Source of the DNA: Deltaproteobacteria bacterium
Lineage (GTDB): Bacteria; Desulfobacterota; Binatia; Binatales; Binataceae
Direction: 5' to 3'
DNA length: 64,000 nt
Assembly: GCA_021780755.1 (NCBI GenBank)
Contig: JAJXYF010000026.1
Coordinates: 1-64,000, forward strand
Below the pieces are notes generated by a model. That model did no database searches. It saw nothing but the letters and a program-made list of their open reading frames with translations, and was not told the DNA's origin. The translations under genes were made by a program, and so were the position numbers. Position 1 is the stretch's first letter. Each line of letters begins with the position of its first letter. Below, piece by piece: positions 38,912 through 51,054 of the stretch.

Positions 38912-38968
38912 GAACCAGGAACCGATAGCTTTTTCTGAAACCTCATAGAGGTTTCAGACTTCCCTTTT
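38912..38968 (+). repeat. Dispersed palindromic repeat, copy 2
   Basis: Hairpin CTGAAACCTC (38935-38944) with GAGGTTTCAG (38948-38957), loop ATA, preceded by AGAACCAGGAACCGATAGCT and a T-run and followed by ACTTCCCTTTTG. It lies between birA and nadC, both on the minus strand, in the 192-base gap 38877-39068, which holds nothing else I can identify. Confidence 0.65.
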
Positions 38969-39068
38969 GTTGGGACACGATAAACCCACGTGCGCATGAT
39001 GCCGATCACCAAGCGCTTTCAACAATCCCTCGAGACTTGGCCGCCAACCCGAGCATCGCGAGCGTCAA

Positions 39069-39917
39069 TCATTGAAAAATGCGCATGCTCAGATCGACTG
39101 CCTTTACGGAATGGGTCAGGGCGCCGACCGAAATCAAATCGACGCCGGTCTCGGCGATAGCGCGGACGGTCTCGAGACTGACGTTGCCAGAGGCTTCGAG
39201 AATCACGGCGTCGCCGACGATCTCGCGGGCGCGGCGCATCTCAGCAAGCTGCATATTGTCGAGCAGAATCGAAGTCGCGCCGTGACGCAGGGCCTCTTGG
39301 ACCTGGGTGAGCGTCTCGCATTCGATTTCGACGCGAAAGGTATGCGGCGCGAGACGCCGCGCGCGCTCGAGCGCCGCGCCGATCGAGCCGGCCGCCGCGA
39401 TATGATTATCCTTGATCAGGACGCCGCTATCGAGGCCGAACCGATGGTTCCCGCCACCGCCGACGCGAATGGCATACTTTTCGATCGCGCGCAGCCCCGG
39501 ATGGGTCTTGCGGGTATCGACGATGCGCGCGCGGGTGCCGGCGACCGCGTCGGCATAGCGGCGCGTGGCGGTCGCGATTCCCGACATCAATTGGACGAAG
39601 TTGAGCGCGACGCGCTCGCCCGTCAGGAGTCCGGCGAGGCGTCCGTCAACTTCGACCGCGACGGCGCCGCGCGCGAGCCGCGCACCCTCTTTCGCGAGCG
39701 ACTTAATCGACGGCTCGCTCGCCGTCATGGTGAAGGCGCGCTCGATAATCATCCCGCCGCAAAAGACGATGCCGCCGGCTTCCTTGACGGTGATGCGCGC
39801 ACTGCCTGGCAGCGACGCTTCGACGGTTGAGGCGGTGGTGATATCGCCCTGGCCGACGTCCTCGGCGAGCGCGCGCTTGATCAGGTCCGCCAGATCGATT
39901 TGCCTCAGTATCTCCAC
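39069..39917 (-). CDS. nadC: Nicotinate-nucleotide pyrophosphorylase (quinolinate phosphoribosyltransferase)
   Basis: Joins quinolinate and PRPP to give nicotinate mononucleotide, a step of de novo NAD synthesis. The 282-aa product has the family layout: N-terminal EDVGQGDITTASTV, substrate motif RIVDTRKTHPGLRAIEKYAI and the barrel end EASGNVSLETVRAIAETGVD. All are well conserved. It starts 10 bases after the valS stop and reads the same way, so the two are likely co-transcribed. nadA and nadB are not in the window. Confidence 0.94.
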   Translation of the reverse strand: MEILRQIDLADLIKRALAEDVGQGDITTASTVEASLPGSARITVKEAGGIVFCGGMIIERAFTMTASEPSIKSLAKEGARLARGAVAVEVDGRLAGLLTGERVALNFVQLMSGIATATRRYADAVAGTRARIVDTRKTHPGLRAIEKYAIRVGGGGNHRFGLDSGVLIKDNHIAAAGSIGAALERARRLAPHTFRVEIECETLTQVQEALRHGATSILLDNMQLAEMRRAREIVGDAVILEASGNVSLETVRAIAETGVDLISVGALTHSVKAVDLSMRIFQ

Positions 39918-39927
39918 GCGACCGCGC

Positions 39928-42744
<2,817 letters not shown>

Positions 42745-42866
42745 CGACGCCCGCCGCAAAAATCATATTTGACCGGCGGGGAGTAACCAACCGTATAAGT
42801 GGCCGGGCCGAGGGTCTGCCGCGCGGATTAACCGATCGACGGCCGGATAAATGGCCGGCTGAATTA

Positions 42867-42952
42867 TGGTGCGAGAGGGGGGACTTGAACCCCCACGAAG
42901 TTTCCCTCACAAGGTCCTGAGCCTTGCGCGTCTGCCGTTCCGCCACTCTCGC
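42867..42952 (-). tRNA. tRNA-Leu (anticodon CAG)
   Basis: Read on the minus strand the acceptor GCGAGAG pairs with CTCTCGC, followed by discriminator A and an encoded CCA. The anticodon stem AAGG/CCTT encloses CTCAGGA, giving anticodon CAG. A long class II variable arm and the T-arm GGGGG-TTCAAGT-CCCCC fit tRNA-Leu. The 5' end is at 42952. It is 122 bases from the valS start in the same orientation. Confidence 0.95.
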
Positions 42953-42977
42953 AACCAGTGAAACAGTGAATCAAATG

Positions 42978-43005
42978 ATTTAACCGGCTGTGGCGTCTAA
43001 TTCAA
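42978..43005 (-). promoter_or_regulatory. Predicted promoter of tRNA-Leu
   Basis: On the minus strand TTGAAT (43000-43005) and TTAAAT (42978-42983) are 16 bases apart. The inferred start is about 19 bases before the mature tRNA 5' end, leaving a short leader for RNase P to remove. Plausible but not confirmed. Confidence 0.45.
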
Positions 43006-43143
43006 GCGGCTTCAATCGGGGGCGACCGCTTGAGCGCGGCGGAGGTTAGGCACACAATTGCCCGTCATCGCCTCCGCTGATTCGAAACCGATGCCGAGCT
43101 CTGACGCGCCCCGCTCCAATTTACACCCCGCGGCCGAGGGCCC

Positions 43144-44040
43144 GTGAAGCTTTCGATCGTAATCGCGACGCACGCGCGGCCTGCGGCGCTCGCGGGATTG
43201 ATGGCGAGCCTCGCGCCGCAACTGCGCGCGGGCGATCACGAAGTCTTCATCGCGGAGAACGGCACGCCCTTCCCCACCGCGATTGATCGATCCGCGTTGG
43301 CGACCGACGCGAACATATTCCATCTACATGAAGCGTCGCCCGGTAAATGCCGGGTGCAGAACCGCGCGATCGCGGCGGTGCGCGGAGACGTTATCGCATT
43401 TCTCGACGACGACCTCATGGTGGCGGACGGCTACGTCGATGCGGTCGAGCAATTCTTCGACGCCCATCCGCAATTCGCCGCAATGAAGGGGCGCATCCTG
43501 CCGGCCGAGGATCCGGTCGCGAAGGTCGGCGCGAACGCGGCCTATCTCGATCTACCGATTGCCGACCATGGCGACGAGGTGGTCGAGGTACGCGGAGTGC
43601 TCGGCGCAAACATGGCGTTTCGCGCCACCGCGTTGCGACGGGTCGGCCGCTTCGACGAACGGCTGGGGCCGGGTGCGGCGGGGCACGAGGAGGAGACCGA
43701 GATGTCCCAGCGCATCCGCCGCGTGGGTCTGCATATCGGATACGCCCCGCAGGCGCTGGTGTGGCACGAGGTCGATCCGGCGCGGGCCGATCGCGACCGC
43801 TTCATCCGCATCGCGCGCGAGCGCGGCTACTGCCGGATGCTCCACGAGAGCCACTCGCGTTTCGAGGTCTGGACGAAGGAGATGGTCGCGTCGATCAGGT
43901 TGGCGATCGTGCGGGCGGTGGGCGCGCCGATCGAGCGGCTGGCGCGCGAAGAGCGCCGGCTCGCGATCGCGCACGGGATGCATGATGGCCTGCGTCCGGC
44001 GGTGCGTGCGGCTATGCGCGGTCCGCGACAGCTTCAATGA
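43144..44040 (+). CDS. Glycosyltransferase family 2 protein
   Basis: A 298-aa GT-A-fold transferase that uses nucleotide-sugar donors. N-terminal LSIVIATHARPAAL, the metal motif DDD at 88-90 in AFLDDDLM, acceptor-site segments GRFDERLGPGAAGHEEETEM, and a C-terminal helical part with no clear membrane helix. The start GTG 43144 follows little SD. Its 3' end overlaps the leftward GT4 gene by 29 bases, tail to tail. Cell-surface glycan synthesis is the likely use; acceptor unknown. Confidence 0.85.
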   Translation: MKLSIVIATHARPAALAGLMASLAPQLRAGDHEVFIAENGTPFPTAIDRSALATDANIFHLHEASPGKCRVQNRAIAAVRGDVIAFLDDDLMVADGYVDAVEQFFDAHPQFAAMKGRILPAEDPVAKVGANAAYLDLPIADHGDEVVEVRGVLGANMAFRATALRRVGRFDERLGPGAAGHEEETEMSQRIRRVGLHIGYAPQALVWHEVDPARADRDRFIRIARERGYCRMLHESHSRFEVWTKEMVASIRLAIVRAVGAPIERLAREERRLAIAHGMHDGLRPAVRAAMRGPRQLQ

Positions 44041-45142
44041 TCGTGAGCAACTCGCGGGCGTAACGCTGCCACGTGAACCGCTCGGCCGACGCACGGGCGA
44101 TGGCTCGTAGAGCGGAGGCCGCCTCGATCAGCGCGTTCATCCGTGTCGCCAGCTCATCAAGATTGGACGGGTCGTTGACGATAAAGGGACGCAGCGCCTC
44201 CGGCATTACCTCGGCCACGCCGCACAGCGCGGTGGTGAGCGCGGGCACGCCGGCAGCCATCGCTTCGAGGGCGACGTTGCCGAACGGCTCGAACAGCGAA
44301 GGTAGCGCGAGGGCATCGGCGCCGCGGATGAGGCGTTCGACGTCGGAGCGGCGGCCGAGAAATCTTACGCGAGCGGCGAGGCCAAGGCGCTCGGCGCGAC
44401 GGGCATACGAAGATGCGGCCTGGTCGGTGCCGACGACAATCAACCGGGCGTCGTGGCGTACCGCGGGCCAGGCCTCGATCAGGAAGCGCAGACCCTTGCG
44501 GGCAAAGCCATTGCCGACAAACATCACGGCGGGGTGCGAATCCGTAACATCGAAGTCGCGCCGAATTTCGTTGCGCGCGGGCACATCGTGCTCGGGAGTG
44601 AAACGATCCAGCTCGACTCCATTGTAGAGGGTGGCGGTTTTTGTGGGGGCCAGTGCGAAGGTTCGCATGAGGTCGTCGCGGACGAGATTGGAGACCGCGA
44701 TGGCCCGTTTGAGGCGCGGCGACGCGAAGCCGCGCCGCTCGACCATCATCTGCACGCGATGGTAGGGGCTGGCGCGCATCGCGAAGCGTGCCAACGGGGT
44801 TTGCCATCGGCGAGCGGCGCGGACGTAGCTGGAATGGGCGCCGCCCCCCGAGCGAAGGATATCGGCGTCAACGATGCGGGCGAAGCTGAGCACGATATCG
44901 GCGCCGTCGCGGCGCGCGGCGGCACCGGCGGCACACGCAAACCATAGCAGGGCAAGCGCCCGACCGAGCCGGGGCGCGGCGACGCGGCGCAGCGGCCATT
45001 CGGCGGTCGTCGCGCGAATCTCGTTAGCGTAAATCGTGACGCGACGGCCGGCCTGCGCGAGGATGCGCGCGGTGATTGCGAGATCGCGCTCGGTGCCACC
45101 GCCGGCGGGATCGAAGCGGCGAGTTATCAGCGCAATCCGCAT
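44012..45142 (-). CDS. Glycosyltransferase family 4 protein
   Basis: A 376-aa GT-B-fold transferase. The start MRIALITRRFDPAGGGTERD and the late motif EPFGNVALEAMAAGVPALTT, with the retaining-GT4 Glu (E-x7-E), define the family. The length and the GGGTERD N-terminus resemble WaaG-like enzymes of LPS core synthesis. ATG 45142 is preferred over a further upstream start (45217) whose first 25 residues are basic low-complexity sequence overlapping the next promoter region. Convergent with the GT2 gene; the two may serve the same LPS or glycan pathway. Confidence 0.87.
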   Translation of the reverse strand: MRIALITRRFDPAGGGTERDLAITARILAQAGRRVTIYANEIRATTAEWPLRRVAAPRLGRALALLWFACAAGAAARRDGADIVLSFARIVDADILRSGGGAHSSYVRAARRWQTPLARFAMRASPYHRVQMMVERRGFASPRLKRAIAVSNLVRDDLMRTFALAPTKTATLYNGVELDRFTPEHDVPARNEIRRDFDVTDSHPAVMFVGNGFARKGLRFLIEAWPAVRHDARLIVVGTDQAASSYARRAERLGLAARVRFLGRRSDVERLIRGADALALPSLFEPFGNVALEAMAAGVPALTTALCGVAEVMPEALRPFIVNDPSNLDELATRMNALIEAASALRAIARASAERFTWQRYARELLTIIEAVADRA

Positions 45143-45249
45143 CGTTGGATCAGCGGTCGCAGTGCGCCGAGCGCCCGCGCGGGGCCGGTGGGCACTGGCT
45201 GTCCGCCTGCGACGCATGTGATATTTTCAGGCGCGGAGGTGCGGGAGCG

Positions 45250-46623
45250 GTGACGATCGAAGTTCAATGTACTAGTTGCCATACACGTTATCGAATTGAC
45301 GAGCAGGTACTGCCCGAGGGTACGCCGACTTTCAAGTGCTCGCGATGCGGTCACGTCTTCACGCTCGAGCCACGGGGCGCAGGCCCGGTCGTCGCCAGGG
45401 GCGCGGCCGCCGGACCTGCATCGCCGACGCCACGTCCGCCGCGCGCTCGCCGTGAAGCGCGTCAAGGCGGTCCCGAAGCGCTCGGTGAAAAATCCGTGGC
45501 CGACGCGCAGTCGGGATGGGTAGTCGATTCCAGCACCGCGAAGAAGACCTCGGCATCGGCGAGCAATGATGCCATCGCGCAAGACCGAAGCGAAAGCCCG
45601 ACGCCGCCAGCGGCATCCGGGCCTGCCACCTCGGCGCCAGCCGCCGCGGCCCCGAAAGCCTCATCCGAGGAGAAGCGACCTTCGACAGACGACCTGCTGT
45701 TGAAGCCGTTTCGCGACGAGGAATCGACGTCTGGAGAGAACCTCCGGTTCGATTTCAGCGAGGAACAACTTGACCGGGAGCGGGTGGAGCGCGAAACGGC
45801 GGCGCCGGCTGCCGATGAGCTCGCGGCCGAGCGGCATCGTGGCGAATGGCAGGTTGGCGAGACCGAGTTCGAGGCGCCGGCCGCAGCGGAGCGATTTGAA
45901 CCGGCACCGCCGTCGCGGACGGAGCCAGCCGAGGTTGCCGAACCGGCACCAGCGCCGCGTGCGCGCAAGGCGGCGTCCGTATCGAAGCGATCCAAAGAAG
46001 AGCAGGAGGAATTTCTCGACGAGGATGCGGCGCCGATTTACAACCACGGAATCGCGACCCATTCGGCGCGGTTTTTCGTCGCACTGTTCGCGCTGATCGG
46101 ACTCGGCTACGGGGCGATGACGGTGCTGATTCGGAGCGCGCCCGCCACTGCCGCCGAGATCTTGAGCCATTTGCCGAAGGTCGGCGATCGTTTTATCCCG
46201 CCGATCGCTCCGGCGCGGCTAGTCGCGATGCGCGATGTACATTCGGATTACCTGCGGACCAAGGGCGGACATACGGCACTGGTGGTGACCGGAATCGCGG
46301 AGAACGTCGGGGGCAAGTCGCTTCATGCGGTGCAGATCGCGGCCAACCTGCGGGACGCGGAGCACCATGCGATGGCGAGCCGGGCGGTCTATTGCGGTAA
46401 CAACCTGTCGGCGCCGATGGTCGCGCAGATGACGCCGCACGAGCTGGATTTTTTTCAAAAGCTCGATCCGCCCAAGAGCTTCGCGCTGGAGCCCTCAGCG
46501 ACGGTGCCCTTTGTGATCGTGTTTATCGATCCGCCGTCCGCGGTGAGCGGCTACGACGTGTCCGTGGCGAGCGCACTGGCCGATGTGACTGCGCCGCCGC
46601 CGGCACCGGATTCAGTCGAATGA
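45250..46623 (+). CDS. Zinc-ribbon (MJ0042) and DUF3426 membrane protein
   Basis: A 457-aa protein. Residues 1-35 are a MJ0042-type zinc ribbon: Cys7, Cys10 and Cys30, Cys33 (CTSC, CSRC) around RYRIDEQVLPEGTP. Residues 40-255 are Ala/Pro/Glu-rich and likely disordered. A membrane helix follows (FFVALFALIGLGYGAMTVLI), then a C-terminal DUF3426-like domain (ALVVTGIAENVGGKSLHAVQ, FALEPSATVPFVIVFIDPP). The start GTG at 45250 sits at the zinc ribbon; the open frame extends upstream to 45076 but overlaps the GT4 gene. The function of this family is unknown; the zinc ribbon may face the cytoplasm. Confidence 0.82.
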   Translation: MTIEVQCTSCHTRYRIDEQVLPEGTPTFKCSRCGHVFTLEPRGAGPVVARGAAAGPASPTPRPPRARREARQGGPEALGEKSVADAQSGWVVDSSTAKKTSASASNDAIAQDRSESPTPPAASGPATSAPAAAAPKASSEEKRPSTDDLLLKPFRDEESTSGENLRFDFSEEQLDRERVERETAAPAADELAAERHRGEWQVGETEFEAPAAAERFEPAPPSRTEPAEVAEPAPAPRARKAASVSKRSKEEQEEFLDEDAAPIYNHGIATHSARFFVALFALIGLGYGAMTVLIRSAPATAAEILSHLPKVGDRFIPPIAPARLVAMRDVHSDYLRTKGGHTALVVTGIAENVGGKSLHAVQIAANLRDAEHHAMASRAVYCGNNLSAPMVAQMTPHELDFFQKLDPPKSFALEPSATVPFVIVFIDPPSAVSGYDVSVASALADVTAPPPAPDSVE

Positions 46624-46660
46624 ACCGTGCGCGGTTAATCCGGAGGGGATCGGCCTCGCG

Positions 46661-47050
46661 CTACTCCTTTTCGCGTGCGACCAGCTCGGTGTACTCGTCG
46701 TTGTCCATCAGGTCCTCGAAGTCGGCGGGGTCGCTGACCTTGACCTTGATCAGCCAGCCGTCGCCGTAAGGATCCTCGTTGACGACTTCGGGGCTTTCGG
46801 GCAGGTCTTCGTTGACTTCGACCACGGTTCCGCTGACCGGAGCGTAGATGTCAGAGACCGCCTTGACCGATTCGACCACGCCGAAGGGATCGTCCTTGCT
46901 GACCTTTTCGCCGACCGCAGGCAACTCGATGTACACAATCTCGCCAAGTTGTTCCTGCGCATGATCGGTGATGCCAATGGTCGCGACGGACTCTTCGGTC
47001 GCGACCCATTCGTGTTCCTTGGAGTATTTGAGTCCCGGCGGTGCCTCCAT
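46661..47050 (-). CDS. gcvH: Glycine cleavage system H protein
   Basis: A 129-aa lipoyl carrier that shuttles the methylamine group between P- and T-proteins. The lipoylation site is Lys63 in VVESVKAVSDIYAPVSG. The start EAPPGLKYSKEHEWV and the C-terminal GDGWLIKVKVSDPADFEDLM are family hallmarks. No gcvT or gcvP is in the window. I saw no glycine riboswitch in the leader between this gene and the divergent ald. A role as a lipoyl relay for other enzymes is possible. Confidence 0.94.
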   Translation of the reverse strand: MEAPPGLKYSKEHEWVATEESVATIGITDHAQEQLGEIVYIELPAVGEKVSKDDPFGVVESVKAVSDIYAPVSGTVVEVNEDLPESPEVVNEDPYGDGWLIKVKVSDPADFEDLMDNDEYTELVAREKE

Positions 47051-47328
47051 CGTCTCCTCCCAACTATATCGAGACGCCGAACCGGCGAAGCGTGCCGGGC
47101 GCGGCGGACATAAATCGTTCCCTATGAATTATCAAGCGCGGCATCATCGCGTATGTCAAGGTTGCGCACGCCACGCATTTTTTGCCGTCTTCATCCCAAC
47201 GATCAACCGCGGCGATGGTTTCACGCAAGCGCGCCGCGCGGTGATGAATTATCATTGCGACTGGACGGGCGTCGCGAGTCAACCCGTGCGGCGTGCTCGC
47301 GCATAACAATTTTCCCGGAGGCGCGTGG

Positions 47329-48435
47329 ATGGTTATCGGAGTGCCGACAGAGATCAAGGCCGACGAACGGCGCGTCGCGTTGACGCCGGCGGGAGCGGCC
47401 GGCTTTCACCATCATGGGCATACGGTGATCGTGCAGCGCGGCGCGGGCCTCGGGAGCGGCTTCAGCGATGGCGACTATCGCGCGGCGGGCGCGCGTATCG
47501 CCGACGGGGCAGCGACGGTGTGGGGGCGCGCGACGATGGTGCTGAAGGTCAAGGAGCCGCAACCCGCCGAATACAAATACCTACGGCCCGGACTGATCCT
47601 ATTCACCTATTTGCATCTCGCACCCGACCGCCGGCTCGCCCGCGAGTTGCTGCGGCGCGAAGTGAGTGCACTCGGCTACGAGACGGTGCAACTGGAAGAC
47701 CTCAGCCTGCCGCTGCTGGCGCCGATGAGCGAAGTGGCCGGGCGGCTGGCGGTGCAGGTGGGCGGATGGTGCCTGCAGGCGCATAACGGGGGGCGCGGGG
47801 TACTGCTGAGCGGCGCGCCGGGCGTGCGCCCGGGCAAAGTGGTAATCATCGGGGGCGGCATCGCGGGCTTCAACGCGTGTCGGGTGGCGGCAGGGGTCGG
47901 CGCTGAAGTGACTATTCTCGACAGCAATCCATTGCGCCTGCGCTACCTGAGCGATCTGCTGGGCGGTAGCGCGACCACCGTGATGTCGAATCGCGCGACG
48001 CTCGAAGAAGAGATCACACAGGCCGACCTGGTGATCGGGGCGGTGTTGGTGGCGGGCGCGCGCGCCCCCCGGCTCATCACGGCGCGCACCGTCGCGAAGA
48101 TGAAGCCGGGCGCGGCGATCGTCGATCTTTCGATCGACCAGGGCGGGGTCTCGGAGACCTCGCGACCGACGACGCACGCCCATCCGATTTACAAGCAGCA
48201 CGGCGTGGTCCATTACTGCGTCACCAATATGCCGGGCGCGGTGCCGCATACGTCAACCTACGCACTGACTAATGCGACGCTGTCATACTCACTCAATATC
48301 GCCGATCACGGATTACTCGAGGCCGGTACGCGCGATCTGGCTATTCGCCATGGGCTCAATACTTACGAGGGCCACGTGGTACATCCGGCGGTGGCGGAGT
48401 CGCTGCGGATGAAGCCGGTGTCGCCGTGGGGCTAG
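47329..48435 (+). CDS. ald: Alanine dehydrogenase
   Basis: Converts L-alanine and NAD+ to pyruvate, ammonia and NADH. The 368-aa product has the N-terminal MVIGVPTEIKADERRVAL, the substrate-site lysine in LKVKEPQ, the Rossmann glycine motif VVIIGGGIAGFNACRVA, and the segment DLSIDQGGVSETSRPTTHAH with the catalytic Asp and His region typical of Ald. ATG 47329 follows GGAGG at 8 bases, so the longer frame from 47293 is not used. Divergent from gcvH; both serve amino-acid/one-carbon turnover. Confidence 0.94.
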   Translation: MVIGVPTEIKADERRVALTPAGAAGFHHHGHTVIVQRGAGLGSGFSDGDYRAAGARIADGAATVWGRATMVLKVKEPQPAEYKYLRPGLILFTYLHLAPDRRLARELLRREVSALGYETVQLEDLSLPLLAPMSEVAGRLAVQVGGWCLQAHNGGRGVLLSGAPGVRPGKVVIIGGGIAGFNACRVAAGVGAEVTILDSNPLRLRYLSDLLGGSATTVMSNRATLEEEITQADLVIGAVLVAGARAPRLITARTVAKMKPGAAIVDLSIDQGGVSETSRPTTHAHPIYKQHGVVHYCVTNMPGAVPHTSTYALTNATLSYSLNIADHGLLEAGTRDLAIRHGLNTYEGHVVHPAVAESLRMKPVSPWG

Positions 48436-48483
48436 TTGCATAGGCCGGCGACACGGCCGTGTACGATTCAACTGAAAGGAAGG

Positions 48484-49209
48484 CTATTGGCCCTGGACCA
48501 CCGGCTGGACGGTTAGTTTCGAGAACAGATTGGCGAGCGACGCATTGACGCCTTCTTGCGCAATGTCGTGGGCGCGCACCCAGCGGCCTTTGTTGGCGAT
48601 GAAGTTGGGGAGGTCGAAGACGTTTTCGGTGAGGGCCTTCTGCTCGCGCGCGTACTTCGCGGTCCATACGATCTGGCCCGAATGCTCGTCCACGAAATTG
48701 AGCGTAAAGGCCACGGCGGCAGGCGTTTGCGCGGAGTATTCGAAGCCGACGCGTTCGCGAAACTTGTTGACCGAGCCATAGAGCACGCCGTCGGCGGCGA
48801 CCCTTTTGCCCAGCGCGAGTGCGTTGGCGTCCATGTTCGCGGTCGTGGTCGGCGGCAATTGCTGCATCGCGTCACCCACGTCGTCCTCGGGCACCACCTG
48901 CCATCCGCCGACCACCGTCGCCTGCGCGTAGAGTTGCGCGGTCACCGATTCCGACGAATCCGCCGGCAGCGTCTTGTCAACCTGGTCGGGCGAATCAATC
49001 AGCGGCATCACCGCAATCTTGTGGATGATGACCTGCTTGATCGAGCGCACCGCGTGAACGTTCAAGCCCGCGTCGTCGCCAACGAACGGCAACCCGCGGA
49101 TGGTATCGTTCATCTGGTCTTCGAACTTGGTGTCGATATTTTTGTTGCAGGCGGCCAGCGCGAGGAGCACGCCGGCCGTCAGTGCCAGACCGCGAAAGTT
49201 CAAGCGCAT
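48484..49209 (-). CDS. CsgG/LpoB-like lipoprotein
   Basis: A 241-aa lipoprotein with lipobox LAAC. The mature body IIHKIAVMPLIDSPDQVDKT, AADGVLYGSVNKFRERVGFE, FTLNFVDEHSGQIVWTAKYA follows the pattern of CsgG-, TolB-N- and LpoB-like outer-membrane lipoproteins (DUF799/GNA1162-like). The ATG at 49209 shares its A with the aspS stop (TGATG), so translation is coupled to aspS. The link to a tRNA synthetase is probably only operon position. Function unknown. Confidence 0.7.
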   Translation of the reverse strand: MRLNFRGLALTAGVLLALAACNKNIDTKFEDQMNDTIRGLPFVGDDAGLNVHAVRSIKQVIIHKIAVMPLIDSPDQVDKTLPADSSESVTAQLYAQATVVGGWQVVPEDDVGDAMQQLPPTTTANMDANALALGKRVAADGVLYGSVNKFRERVGFEYSAQTPAAVAFTLNFVDEHSGQIVWTAKYAREQKALTENVFDLPNFIANKGRWVRAHDIAQEGVNASLANLFSKLTVQPVVQGQ

Positions 49210-51005
49210 CACAGGGCCACCTTGATTGAGAGTTCGCGCAGTTGGCGCGGGTCAACTTCTGAGGGCGCCCCGCTCATCGGATCGACGGCCTTCTGGGTTT
49301 TCGGAAAGGCCATCACATCGCGCAGCGAGTCGGTGCCACAAACCATCATGGCGATGCGATCAACGCCGAACGCGATGCCGCCGTGCGGCGGGGCCCCGTA
49401 GCCCAGCGCGTCGAGCAGAAAGCCGAACTTGGCGGCGGCCTCATCGCGCGGAATTCCAAGCAGTTCGAACACCTTCAATTGCAACTCCGCGTTATGAATA
49501 CGAATCGAGCCGCCGCCCATCTCCTGACCGTTGAGGACCATATCGTAGGCGAGCGCGCGGGCATCCAGCGGCCTGGAATCGAGCAGTGCGAGATCGGCCG
49601 GGTTCGGCGCGGTGAACGGATGATTGACGGAGACCAGGCGCTTTTCCTCGTCGCTGTAATCGAACAACGGGAAGTCCACGACCCACAGAAACTTGAGCGC
49701 CGCGTCGTCGCGCAGATTGAATTTTGTACCGAGCTGCAGGCGCACGTCGCCGAGCAGCGGGCAGACCTTGCCGGGCGTCCCGGCGACCATCAGCAGCGTG
49801 TCGCCGATGTGCAATCCGGCGGCCTCGACGACGCGCTTGCGCTCATCGTCGTTGATGAACTTGGCGACCGGCCCTTGCCATCCGTCAGCGTTAATCTTGA
49901 CCCACGCGAGGCCGAGACCTTGGCGGGATTTTATCGACTCGATCAACTCGTCGAGTTCGCGGCGCGAGAGCTGGCATTCGGCGGGCAGCGCGAGCGCGTA
50001 GATCGCCTCGCCGCGCGCGAGGACGTCGGCGAAGACCTTGAACGCGGTGCCGGCAAACGCGGCGGTCAGGTTTTTCAATTCGAGGCCGAAGCGCAGATCG
50101 GGCTTGTCGGAACCGAAGCGTTCGATCGCCTCGGCATAGGGCATCCGCGGAAACGGCCGTGCGAGCTCGACGCCGAGCGCGAATTTGTAAATCGAGGCCA
50201 TCATGCCCTCGGCCATGGCGTAAATGTCTTCAGGGCGCGGCCCGGTCATCTCGATATCGATCTGGCTGAACTCGGGCTGGCGATTGGCGCGCAAATCCTC
50301 GTCGCGGAAACAACGCGCGATCTGGTAATAGCGATCGAAGCCGCCGACCATCAGGATCTGCTTGAGCAGTTGCGGCGATTGCGGCAGGGCGTAAAACTTG
50401 CCCGGATTCACGCGGCTCGGCACCAGGTAATCGCGGGCGCCCTCGGGCGTGGCGCGGAACAGGATCGGCGTCTCGATTTCGATGAAGCCGTTGGCGTCCA
50501 GATAATCACGGGCGCCGCGCAGCGCCTGATGACGCCGCCGCAAATTGCGCTGCATGCCGTCGCGGCGGAGATCGAGGTAGCGGTACTTGAGGCGGACCTC
50601 CTCGGCGGTGTTCTCGGCCCCTCCGATCGGAAAGGGCGGCGCGTTGGAGGGGTTCAGAACTTCGGCGGCGGTGACCGCGATCTCGATTTCGCCGGTCGGC
50701 AATTCAGCGTTGACGGTGCCTTCGCGGCGCATCACGACGGCGCCCTTGACCGCGACGTAATATTCGGAACGTGCGGCGGAGGCGACCAGATGGGCGTCGG
50801 CGTCGTGCGCCGGATTGAAGACCAACTGGACGATCCCTTCGCGGTCGCGCAGATCGATGAAGACCAGTCCGCCATGGTCGCGGCGCGTGGCAACCCAGCC
50901 CCACAGCGCGACTTCGCGGCCGGCGTCCGTGGCGCGGAGGTTGCCGCAATAGTCAGTGCGCGGCCACGGGGGCAGTGGCGAGAATGAATTATTTTTTTCG
51001 GGCAT
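49209..51005 (-). CDS. aspS: Aspartyl-tRNA synthetase, likely non-discriminating
   Basis: Class II synthetase of bacterial type, 598 aa, with anticodon OB fold, catalytic core, GAD insert and motif 3 (FGVDRIAM). The N-terminal domain reads RRDHGGLVFIDLRDREG; His at the position that is Leu in E. coli, and Gly in RREGTVN, match the pair (His31, Gly83) found in non-discriminating enzymes such as that of Pseudomonas aeruginosa, which also charge tRNA-Asn. This would need the GatCAB amidotransferase, not in this window. It is followed by a lipoprotein gene with a 1-base overlap and preceded by hisS (49-base gap). Confidence 0.94.
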   Translation of the reverse strand: MPEKNNSFSPLPPWPRTDYCGNLRATDAGREVALWGWVATRRDHGGLVFIDLRDREGIVQLVFNPAHDADAHLVASAARSEYYVAVKGAVVMRREGTVNAELPTGEIEIAVTAAEVLNPSNAPPFPIGGAENTAEEVRLKYRYLDLRRDGMQRNLRRRHQALRGARDYLDANGFIEIETPILFRATPEGARDYLVPSRVNPGKFYALPQSPQLLKQILMVGGFDRYYQIARCFRDEDLRANRQPEFSQIDIEMTGPRPEDIYAMAEGMMASIYKFALGVELARPFPRMPYAEAIERFGSDKPDLRFGLELKNLTAAFAGTAFKVFADVLARGEAIYALALPAECQLSRRELDELIESIKSRQGLGLAWVKINADGWQGPVAKFINDDERKRVVEAAGLHIGDTLLMVAGTPGKVCPLLGDVRLQLGTKFNLRDDAALKFLWVVDFPLFDYSDEEKRLVSVNHPFTAPNPADLALLDSRPLDARALAYDMVLNGQEMGGGSIRIHNAELQLKVFELLGIPRDEAAAKFGFLLDALGYGAPPHGGIAFGVDRIAMMVCGTDSLRDVMAFPKTQKAVDPMSGAPSEVDPRQLRELSIKVAL

Positions 51006-51054
51006 GGGAGTTCAAGTCTGCAAGAATACCTATGCGAGCGCGCGCACGGAACAG

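Noticed and set aside
47051..47328. A glycine riboswitch between gcvH and ald
   Set aside because: I could not see the paired conserved aptamer stems or core bases; the region only shows short GC-rich repeats.
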